Assembly (NCBI RefSeq): GCF_022376445.1
Contig: NW_025955573.1
Coordinates: forward strand, 1 to 20,343
Length of the DNA stretch: 20,343 nt
Origin: Fomitopsis serialis
Lineage: Eukaryota; Basidiomycota; Agaricomycetes; Polyporales; Fomitopsidaceae
Direction: 5' to 3'
Shown here: piece after piece, positions 1-8,108 of the stretch
Position numbering within the stretch: position 1 is the first letter of the stretch
Layout: the number at the start of each line of letters is the position of its first letter
Notes under the pieces: model-generated
The model's input: only the letters and a program-made list of their open reading frames with translations
What the model was told of the DNA's origin: nothing
The model's database searches: none
Translations under genes and position numbers: made by a program

Positions 1-1357
1 TGCGTCATGTGATACTTGAGCCCATTCGCCTGTTTGTAGCTCTTGTTGCAGTTCGTCTTCGGGCACTTGAACGGCTTGCTGAGAAGCAGAGACGTCGCAG
101 GGCGGGAGAGCGTCGTGCTTGCGCGCGGGGTGTTCGAAGACGAGCCCGACGAGGTCTGGCCGGACGCGGTGGCACCCGAAACCGACGTCGACGCCATAGC
201 CGCAGTCACGTTGCGGAGCGCAGGCGAGGCAACGCGCGACGAGGCGGGCGTGCCTGCAGGGCTGTTGCTAGCGCTGTGGTGCAGCAACGCGGGAGGCACA
301 CATGTCGAACGGTAAGCGTTATTGTGATCGGCTACGGCCGAGCCGTCGGCATTCGGTGCCGCAGAGCGGGATGTCGATGCGGCAGTACCGGGCATCAGCG
401 CAGAATAGTCAGAGTACCCAGCGTAGGCGTTGAACGCCTCCTCCGGGCGCCCCTGCACACCGCCCATGGGCCGCGAGGCAGACGGGAACCCGACTGAAAG
501 CGGCGAATGGCCGGAACGGGAGGGCAAGACGGTGGTTGTCTCGAAGGCGGACACGGGCGCTGGGTGCGGTGAGGGACACTGCGACCCCGGATGTGAACCA
601 GGGAATGCGCCCGATGGGTAGGAGGACAGCGGCGTCGATACGGGCGTGTCTGGTGGAGAGGAAGCTCCCGATGACGGAGCGCTCGGGTGGTCCATGTCCA
701 TCTCCATATCATCAGGATCGAATGATCCCTGGTAGGCGGGCGCTACTGATACACCGTTGGCGTCGGGGAAGTACGAACTTTGCTGGTGTTGTGGCGGCAT
801 GGGAGTAGTAGCATTCGGGAGTGGCTGCGGAGGCGCATAGGGGTCCACTACCACGACATGACATTCCTCGAAGTGGTCGACCAAGGCGTGCAGATCGGTC
901 AGGTTGAGTCCGCAGCACGTGTAATCGCGACACTTGAGACGACGTTAATCGCAGATCGGTGGTGACACAGAGGGTGGTACTCACCAGCTCGTCCTGACGC
1001 TCGAATGCACTAAGCGCATTGACTATTGAACCTCTGTCACTCTCGATCGACGAGGACATCTTGCCGAATTTGAAGTCGTTAGGACTGTAAGGAGGAGCGC
1101 GCTGTTAGCTGATGGCAGATGGGTCGTCCCAAGAATACTACTCACTCTAACGGACCGAGCAATTGTCCTGGTGATGCGCCAGTGAAGAACATGTTCCCGT
1201 ACGAGCCTCCGCGCCAAGATAATGAAGGTGAACCGATGAGACGGCGGGTGTACGATGCAGGGTTGAATGAACCATTCTGATTTGTGAGGGAGCCAGTGCC
1301 CATAACGACATCATCGTTCGCATTCGCATGGAAAGCGATGGGCTGGGCGGTCGCCAT
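1..1357 (-). CDS. SFP1: Sfp1-like C2H2 zinc-finger transcription factor, 3' end cut by window edge
   Basis: Spliced model on the minus strand: exons 1357-1146, 1084-985 and 932 to the window edge, with introns 1145-1085 (61 nt) and 984-933 (52 nt), both starting GTGAGT. The start MATAQPIAFH is the first ATG of the N-terminal exon that reads into the motif GSPSLSWRGGSYGNMFFTGA; the exact start is inferred. A first, unusual finger follows the second intron: C105-x4-C110, then H124-x4-H129, in the context CRDYTCCGLNLTDLHALVDH. A Ser/Pro/Ala-rich linker of about 260 residues leads to a second finger at residue 390 onward (KPFKCPKTNCNKSYKQANGL, C394-x4-C399, H412), where the window ends. Two widely separated fingers with these signatures are typical of fungal Sfp1. 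Established knowledge: in yeast Sfp1 activates ribosomal protein and ribosome biogenesis genes under TOR/nutrient control and works in the nucleus. The remaining C-terminus lies outside the window. A related split-finger regulator is the main alternative. Confidence 0.78.
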
Positions 1358-2650
1358 ATTAAGGTCGTATGTGAAAGCCAGTTTGTCAAAGGTGTTCGTG
1401 GTCGTCGTGAGAGGAGGTGATGTCTGCAGAGCAGAAAACAGAACTGGTGCTGCTAGGAGAGGGGGCGGGCGTCGGGAGGCTCGGCGGGAGGGAAGGTTGG
1501 TTAGCGGAGTTGGGCCGGATGGAGGGTCGGGTAATATACCTGCGCGATGCCACCTCTCTTTGGCGCCCAGGCCGCGATGACCAAACACAGTCACGGAGGC
1601 CAAACACCGTGACGCCGGGCCGTCACATCCACCTCCCACGCGTGGCTGTGGGTTCCGCCCACCCCTCACCAGCCTCATTTGGGGACTGCGCTCGGCTGGC
1701 GCTGGGTGCGCATGGTACGCACGGTCTCTCATCCGCCCGCTGCTATGCCCGCTGGCGCGACATATCCGCTGGATGCCCCGGAATAGCATGCCCGCCACCA
1801 GCGGATGGTGATGCCGTACACGATTCCCATCCACGAGCCGACTCAGGGACCGGCCCCTCCACGCTGCCTCAGCTCTCCCCAAGCCGTAGCCGAACCACCC
1901 TCGCACAAGACGAGACTGCCCACGCCTCCCGCAACGTGGTGTTTCGATCTGATAGTCCTACGCGCAGGCTGAATCAGTACCTCAATCGCCTGCTCGCCTG
2001 CAGCGCAGTGTGGTGGCTGTCTGATTGCCATTCTCGTCATGCCCTGCCTATGTTCTCGTCGCTTCCGGTGTTCAAGGAGGGGTGGTCCGCGACCGTGTCG
2101 GACGACTCGGACGGAATCATGGACACGCACGAACACGTCCACCGAGGCCCGCCGTCGGGGGCGGTGCGCCAGTACCCACGTGTTTGTGTCGCCCGCGATC
2201 GGGACGATCGCGGCGCTGCGGCCGCGGCCAAGGGGCTCGTGGCGCTCTCCGCGTCGGCATATCGATCGCAGGCGGCGGGCCAATCCGAAAAGGCAATCCG
2301 CTGCCCGGCCGACGCCCCCCAGCCGGATCCTCCCGGCAGCACCTTTAGCCGCCCGCCCCCGCCGTGCCTCGCGATGCTCCACTGGCACCAGACAGCGGCG
2401 GTGGCTGTCCCTTGCCTTTTCGGGGCTCTAATCTCCTCGGTTCGGCTCCCAGCCCCAACGCTCGAGGCTCCTTGTACTTGCGCACACAGCAACTCTGGAG
2501 CATACACGAAGTCTCGAACACACTGCTTACCGTCAGCGCGAGCCCAGCGCATCATCTACACGGATCCTGAACGACATCTGTCCTGGAGCGGGACACAAGC
2601 GGAAGGTAATGTCCCCGGATGACTGAGCAAACTACTCATCCATACACAGC
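1358..2650. other. GC-rich non-coding stretch upstream of the Sfp1-like gene
   Basis: This stretch should contain the promoter and 5' leader of the minus-strand Sfp1-like gene. Open frames exist on both strands, the longest a 401-codon plus-strand frame at 1417-2622. They are Pro/Arg/Ala/Ser-rich, show no recognisable motif, and look like by-products of high GC. A perfect 8-bp inverted repeat (CCGCGATC, 5-nt spacer, GATCGCGG) lies at 2193-2213 beside a run of CpG-rich sequence. I see no gene here. Confidence 0.5.
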
Positions 2651-4300
2651 CATGCCGCGACATTCCTTGCGTGTAACTTAGCTTGCGTACGCGCTTTCCA
2701 TAGACCACCGGGCAGACGAGGCCCAGTGAATAGCCGGGACCCTGCCCCACGTCGGGCATCCCATAGGCTACCCCGACCCTTCCTCTCCGCGGTGCGTGAT
2801 TGAGTGCGCGTCCGGATCCTTTGCCTGTTGACGCGTCTCGCATCTTCTCCGCAGGTCAACTTGGCAATGCAATGACAGCGAGCGGTGCAGAGAAGCTCGC
2901 GGCCACGCTTTCGCTGTGAGCGATGTTCTCAATTCGGTACTTTCATGTTGAACAACATTCATGCACAAGTCGATTGTACTGCGGAGCTTGGTGATGCTGT
3001 GCGCTTTTCGCGCACCCTCAACGCATCGTGTCCGGTGAGTAAGCGAGTTCCTTGTTCACGGATGTGATCCTTGCGTTGACATGTCCGTCTTCAAATCCGA
3101 TTCACTACATGACAGCCATTGCGAATCGACGTGTTCCTAGACAACATGCGATGCTTGGAATGTGCCCGGCCATTCGCTCGTGTTTCTGCCGTTCGCTAGG
3201 CGGGGCAACGCGTTTGCTTTGGGCCATCAACAACACATTTAGCTGCTGCGCACGTCAGCGAGCTCGAGGGCTTGGAGATGCGGTGTCGACCAACGCAGTT
3301 TTCGTGGGGTATCCAATACGTGGCGGTCGGTGACTTTGAGGCTCCTTGCTCGTGAACATCAATTCAGTACAGGACATCTCTAGTCGCCCCAGATCCTCTT
3401 CCTTCCGAAGCTCTACCCACATGCTCCGCGAGATGAAGTGACAGCCAGCGGCGCGGAGAGCACGTCAGACCACCCGTCCACAGTTCCCCGCTACTCAGCT
3501 GGTGCGTCCGATTTGTCACCGTGCCGCGTGGTCATCTCACGGTTCGCTCAGATGCTGCGTGCGCCAACTGCAAGTAGAGACTTGGAGTTGCTGTGCTAAG
3601 CCAAAGCACCATGACCGAGCAGCGCGACACGTTCAGTGAGTAATGGTCTTTTGCCTAGTCAATATATCGAGTGCAACTGACTCCAGACGTACCAACACAC
3701 TGACGTGTCCCCCGTTGTAATCGGGCGAACGCGGCAGCAACTCGTGCACCTAGCCTGCGGATTGTTACCACCGCCTCCAGCTGAACCTTTCATGTGTTGA
3801 CAGCCCCTCTTTTGTCGCCGCGACCAACGCGTGACAACGCAAATTGTGACGACTCATGTTCAAACTTCCACAGCCCTCCCACAATAAGTACACCGTCGAG
3901 CCAAACAGAGATTCCCCGGTATGTCCCCACTCTTCCCCGAAGCTCACCAAACCGACAGGTTCTCCGCGGGCCCGTACACTCGGCGGCGGGCCCGATGCCC
4001 ATGCGCGCCGTTCACGAACGCTTCTGCGCCACCTGTGCATGCTACACTGACTCAACCGATCCATCCCGGCCCTCCTCGTCATTAGCGTCCGTCGCGCGCT
4101 TCGGGCAGCGCCTAACCCTCGCCGAACCCTTGCTATCCCCGAAACCCGACAGATCTGCGTTGCGGGCGGTCCCATATCCTTCATAGCATGCCACCCCACG
4201 ATGAGCGCAACTGCCCACTGTCTCGCAGACGACTCAGGACTCCCCGCGACCTTGAACATTCAGGCTCTCGGCGCCAAGACCATATGGCCCGGTCTCGCAG
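2651..4300. other. No recognisable gene; scattered intron-like signals
   Basis: The GC content is moderate and no long ORF resembles a known family. Individual intron-like segments can be picked out, for example GTGAGTAAG at about 3035 and GTGAGTAATGG at about 3635, the latter ending in CTGACTCCAG near 3690. I could not chain the flanking frames into a gene without hitting stops. A plus-strand Ser/Pro-rich frame at 3794-4186 ends at a stop and has no recognised motif. This could be lineage-specific genes too divergent to see, decayed gene remnants, or plain intergenic DNA. Confidence 0.35.
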
Positions 4301-4807
4301 GTGTTTCAGACACAAGGATGTCAATCTCATTTACGCGATTCGGAATTGGACACTGCTCAACATGGAACCGGTCTCTCTCTGTCGGTCAGCGTGGCCCACG
4401 CTCGGGCGGCCTGGACTGCGCACGCGACCCCCACCGATCCCCGTGTCTCCCGGTCAGGACCATTGGTGCCTGGGACAAGCATCGTACTTGCTGGCCACTC
4501 TGATTGGGTGCTGTCGGCCCACTCCGCTGCGCTGCGGGACGCACGTAGGCTTCAACTCTCTGCCGGGACCGCAATGCTCTCGACATCTACGGATATCCTT
4601 GGTTTCGCTCAGGGTCTGCGACGTCGTGCGGCCTCCGTTGACTCCGAGAAGAGCACGACGTCTCTTGTACCTATCACGCCGAGTCAGGTGAGGCTACTTT
4701 GGACGTGGAAGTGCTCTTGTGACTCCTCCTAACTGGTTGTTTGTGACTAGAATGTATGTTGGCTCGCTTCTGCGGCCCCGCTGACGGATGCACTCGCCGT
4801 CCTGTGA
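4301..4807 (+). CDS. Weak candidate: 3' exons of an unidentified spliced gene
   Basis: A plus-strand frame starts directly after an acceptor-like TCTCGCAG at 4300 and runs open to 4687. A good intron follows at 4688-4750 (63 nt): donor GTGAGG, branch-like CCTAAC, acceptor GACTAG. The spliced frame then reads through 4751 to a stop at 4805-4807, ending in DALAVL. The predicted peptide of about 147 residues is rich in Ser, Ala and Thr and has no motif I recognise. There is no start codon in this frame at its 5' end, so upstream exons would be needed and were not found. The only support is frame continuity across a plausible intron, so this may well be chance. Confidence 0.2.
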
Positions 4808-6519
4808 ACCTTCGTCTTCCGTTCGCCGCCCACGTCAGCCCATGTCGGCGACCGACTTCGGACTTGTGAGCAGCCTCCCCTGCATCTCGTCGAGCTCTCT
4901 GACCAATCAACCGCCGGCAAAGCTGCGGGTCCAATCGGGTCGCGTGAAGCCGGAGCCGGTCCCGCAATGTATTCCAGGACACCTTCCATATGTGGGACTT
5001 CACCGCCCATCGATGCGCGTGCTAGGACAAACAGCAGGGCGGCCGAGGCGCTGTGGCAGTGCGCGCGCGGAACATACGAAGGCGGGTGCGCACGGGCGGT
5101 ATGTGGGGATGTGGATGGGCCTGGGTGCTGGCCGCACGCACCAGTACCACAACGGACGAGCGCTCCGTGAGCACGGGCAGTCGTTGTACTTCGATTCCTG
5201 GTGGGTGCATGTGGCTGCTGTGTCTCGCGCTGACAGGTCGTCGTCGGCATAGGCGTTCTGTGGTCGCTTGCTGCACACGAGAAGGAGCAGTGCCGGCACC
5301 CCAGTGAGCTTCCATTCCTCCCCCACACCCCTTTGTACCACCCGTACTACTGAGTGTTGGCAGAGTTTCCGATGCGACCCAGAGTTACCCGCCCGCGGCG
5401 GTCGACGTTCTCCCAGGTGCCAGCCTGTGCCAGCCTATGTCCGGCGGTCAGTGGTCCAATCCCATGTGCGGGAATTGCGGGCGCAGCGGGAAAACAGTCG
5501 CGGCTCGAAAGTGAATCTCATCTCGGGGCCTGTCGCTCCACTCGACGATCGAATCCGCACAGGGCCGATCGCATCGTGCGGCTCGCCATATGGCCCGTGC
5601 GCCCGAAACGGTAAGCTGTATACTGCACGGCGTCGCCTAGCAGCGTCTCGTCGACCTCGCGTTCAGGGGCACGGCGCCGTCACGGTCCTCTGCGGTCTCT
5701 GCCACCTGCTCGTGTGACCGTTCGGTGCCGATCGGTCTCTTCTATGTCGTGTTCATCGTTTTATGCTGGCGCGCCGAACCGAATGGGGATTAGACACGGA
5801 GTTGAGTAAGGGCTGTTTGCTCGTGTGGGCGTGGGCAGCGCTGGTAATTTCAATAGGATGGCGCCGCACCGTGTGGATGAGGAGGCACGATTCACGTCCT
5901 GTGCGCGACGTGGTTCGTTGGGGAGCTGCGCATGTGTGGCTGTCGCTATTGCCGCTGTGTAAACCTTCGTACCGTTTGTTCGTAGCTACGTTTGAGGACG
6001 TTTGACAGATCGACCTTTGTCTATGCTGTCTATGCTATAGCATCCATGCGTCAGCGATTTCGCACCTCTGTGCCGTTTGTTCGTCCATTCAGGAGGTGTC
6101 TGCACTCTTCCCCCGCCTGCCATGAGCATATGGCCATCGGTGTTCAGGTGGCTCCTAAAGGGAATTCACAGTTCATTAACATTGCCAATCCCTCTGATGA
6201 CCCGTCACGCAACTCGTGGAGGGCAACGGCGGAGCAGTTGTCTATACATCTAGATTCTCTATCACTTCCCTTGAAGGCCGATGAGATTTCGGATCATAGC
6301 CAAGGTGTTGTAGGCCGCAATGTATCTCGGTGGCTGATAGTCAATATTGTTGCATGCTTGCAATTCGTAGTACTATGTGGCTTGGTTCAAGTCAGTGAGC
6401 GCCCTCACGATCGCTAACCTCCAACTATTGCCGAGAAATTATGGTGACGCACTCTAGTGATGGGGATGCGCAACGCCTCTTACTCGGGCGGCCAGCGTCT
6501 ACGTCCGCCGAGATCACTG

Positions 6520-6567
6520 CCGTGTGGCTGCCGCTGTGTGCCGTGTGGCTGTCGCTGTGCGCCGTGT
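6520..6567. repeat. 21-bp tandem repeat, about 2.3 copies
   Basis: Two adjacent 21-nt units, 6520-6540 and 6541-6561, share CCGTGTGGCTG and differ at only a few positions. A third partial unit (CCGTGT) follows. A related GTGTGGCTGTCGCT string also occurs near 5933. This looks like local slippage duplication in non-coding DNA. Confidence 0.6.
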
Positions 6568-6800
6568 AGGCACCGGCTGGTACTGCCATCTGCAGATTCA
6601 GCTGCCTGTATTCTTGCGCTATCTACGCGAGATCGTAGATCTAAATATCTTATTCTTATTCTTAGGTCTCAGTGGCACGTCGAGCATGGTAAGTGGCGAG
6701 AAAGCGAGTGGGTAGATGGGTGCAGGCGGTCGAGTCGGCATGCTGGTGGGCATGCGATCAAGACAGCCGTGTGGCAGAGAGCAAACATCGGGGGATAACT

Positions 6801-6825
6801 TACATCGAGCGACAGGCTCGATGTA
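6801..6825. repeat. 10-bp perfect hairpin with 5-nt loop
   Basis: TACATCGAGC at 6801-6810 and its exact reverse complement GCTCGATGTA at 6816-6825 flank the loop GACAG. Just downstream, two direct copies of GCATGCATC occur at about 6832 and 6843. The hairpin lies 36 nt beyond the stop of the minus-strand open frame at 6861-8108, so it could sit in a 3' untranslated region if that frame is real. Confidence 0.55.
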
Positions 6826-6860
6826 TCCACCGCATGCATCTTGCATGCATCGGTATTGAA

Positions 6861-8108
6861 CTAGAGAGGCGGTCTGGTGGAGCTTGGAGGCTCCCCAGAC
6901 ACGCCGTCTCGCGAGTTGGGGGCAGCAAGCACGCTTCTGGTGCTGCTGCACAGGCCCAGCACCCCGTTCGTGAAGTTGGAGAGGCACGCAACGAGCTCGT
7001 CGTTCGTCGTGTTGCCTTCCGACATGGGTGCTGCGGCTGGTGACGTGCGTACTGGGTACACCTTTGCAGTGTGTACCTCGGGGCCGTCGTTCGTACATGA
7101 GAGGTTGACGAGCGCGCCGGGTACGCTTGTGAATACACCGGGCGTGCCGTTGTTCCCGTCGACAGCGTGTACATCGAGTGGGATGCTCGACGTACCGTCT
7201 GTGCGGCGGGTCGTAGAAGACCGGGACACGTCAGACACGCAGCGGTGCATGTCCGACGCGCTACCGTGCGTAGCAGCGGGTACGACGCATAGGTCGTCCC
7301 GGAAGGCGGAAGTTCCGTCTTCGTGGCCAGCAGAGCGCACGACGGACGTCTTGTTCGTCGTTACGCCTGCTGGCGCGGGCAGTGGCGATGGAGTGGGCAC
7401 GTCGGACGCGCAGCTGTGTGCGTCCGCCGTGTTGCCGTGCGTAACCGCGAGTACGACCGTAAGGTCGTCCCGGAAGGCGGGAGTGCCGACGTCGTGGCCA
7501 GCAGAGCGCACGACGAACTTCGCGTTCATCGATACACCTGCTGGCACGGGCACTGGGAGCGGGAACGGCGAGGCAGGGACGGCCAGCGAGGGTGTACCTG
7601 TGTGCGAGCCTTCGTGCTCGTTATTCCTGCTCGCCCCGCGCCCTTCCCCCTCCTCTTCCTTCCTCTCTTCCTCTTTCCTCCTTCTCCTTCCCTCGCGCCG
7701 CGTTCTCTGCGTTCTGCGCAACCTTGTTGCCCGGTGCTGGACTTGCACGCGCGTCGTGCGAGTCCTGAACCGCGCGGTCTTGCTGCGTGTCGCCAGAGCC
7801 GCGGGGTCCGGATTGAGGTCTCCATATCCAAGAGAGGAGAGGGTAGAGTCGATTAGAGAGTGCCCGGGTGGAATACGAAGTCCGGGAGAGGAAGGAGGCG
7901 GCGGTCTTGTACCGCGCGCAGGGTTGTCACGGTCAGGGGCCCCTAGCTGAACTGGCGGCAGTTCAGCTAGGCGGTCGCGGACTTCAGCTTGCCTGGCCGT
8001 TGGGACAGCGCGAGCGCCTTGACGAGAGGTTGGGCGGTGGTGAGAGACGAGGTGGTGGTGGCGGTCGAGAGTAGCGATGTTCTCGGCGCTAACTCTCCGA
8101 GCGCTCAC
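6861..8108 (-). CDS. Uncertain: long open frames on both strands with an internal duplication
   Basis: The minus strand is open for 415 codons (8108-6861) and the plus strand for 357 codons (6877-7950) over the same DNA. Both share the same third codon position, so high GC at that position may keep both open. Neither begins with ATG. The first ATG is at 7529 on the minus strand (223 codons to the stop) and at 7024 on the plus strand (308 codons). The minus frame has a Pro/Arg-rich N-terminal part and a very basic/acidic tract with repeated RRRKEEERKEEE-like runs. It then has two 57-residue repeats containing VVRSAGH and AFRDDL, and a Ser/Thr-rich C-terminus. No known domain is visible. I list the minus strand because its composition looks slightly more protein-like, but strand and coding status are unresolved. 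Confidence 0.25.
   Translation of the reverse strand: MSARRVSAENIATLDRHHHLVSHHRPTSRQGARAVPTARQAEVRDRLAELPPVQLGAPDRDNPARGTRPPPPSSPGLRIPPGHSLIDSTLSSLGYGDLNPDPAALATRSKTARFRTRTTRVQVQHRATRLRRTQRTRREGRRRRKEEERKEEEGEGRGASRNNEHEGSHTGTPSLAVPASPFPLPVPVPAGVSMNAKFVVRSAGHDVGTPAFRDDLTVVLAVTHGNTADAHSCASDVPTPSPLPAPAGVTTNKTSVVRSAGHEDGTSAFRDDLCVVPAATHGSASDMHRCVSDVSRSSTTRRTDGTSSIPLDVHAVDGNNGTPGVFTSVPGALVNLSCTNDGPEVHTAKVYPVRTSPAAAPMSEGNTTNDELVACLSNFTNGVLGLCSSTRSVLAAPNSRDGVSGEPPSSTRPPL
7227..7568. repeat. 171-bp tandem duplication, two copies
   Basis: Copy one is about 7227-7397 and copy two about 7398-7568. The landmark AGGTCGTCCCGGAAGGCGG recurs exactly 171 nt apart (7291 and 7462), as do TGGCCAGCAGAGCGCACGAC and CCTGCTGGC. 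The period is a multiple of three and keeps both strands' frames open. The copies have diverged at scattered positions, so the duplication is not recent. Confidence 0.85.
7641..7694. repeat. 54-nt uninterrupted pyrimidine tract
   Basis: Every base from 7641 to 7694 on the plus strand is C or T. On the minus strand this is a pure purine run encoding the Glu/Lys/Arg-rich tract of the 6861-8108 frame. Such mirror-like purine/pyrimidine runs can adopt triplex structure and are prone to slippage. Confidence 0.85.
7942..7971. repeat. 13-bp perfect hairpin with 4-nt loop
   Basis: CCTAGCTGAACTG at 7942-7954 is followed by the loop GCGG and the exact reverse complement CAGTTCAGCTAGG at 7959-7971. The flanking bases do not pair, so the structure is exactly 30 nt long. 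It lies inside the uncertain two-strand open region. Confidence 0.8.

Larger units (their letters stand above)
4808..6860. other. No recognisable gene; short tandem and inverted repeats
   Basis: Several overlapping frames of 80-190 codons occur on both strands (for example 5992-6417 plus and 4747-5328 minus). None carries a known domain and no pair can be preferred. A 21-bp unit is repeated twice with a partial third copy at 6520-6567. A 10-bp perfect hairpin lies at 6801-6825, followed by two direct copies of GCATGCATC. I regard the stretch as intergenic or as decayed sequence. Confidence 0.4.

Noticed and set aside
1102..1145. A 44-nt intron in the Sfp1-like gene ending at CTAACAG
   Set aside because: That acceptor breaks the reading frame. 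The acceptor ending at 1085 keeps the frame and gives LGPLD-PNDFKFGK, with CTAAC as the branch site.
1417..2622. 401-codon plus-strand open frame
   Set aside because: Composition is biased, there is no motif, competing frames are open on the other strand, and it lies in GC-rich DNA upstream of the Sfp1-like gene. It is best explained as chance.
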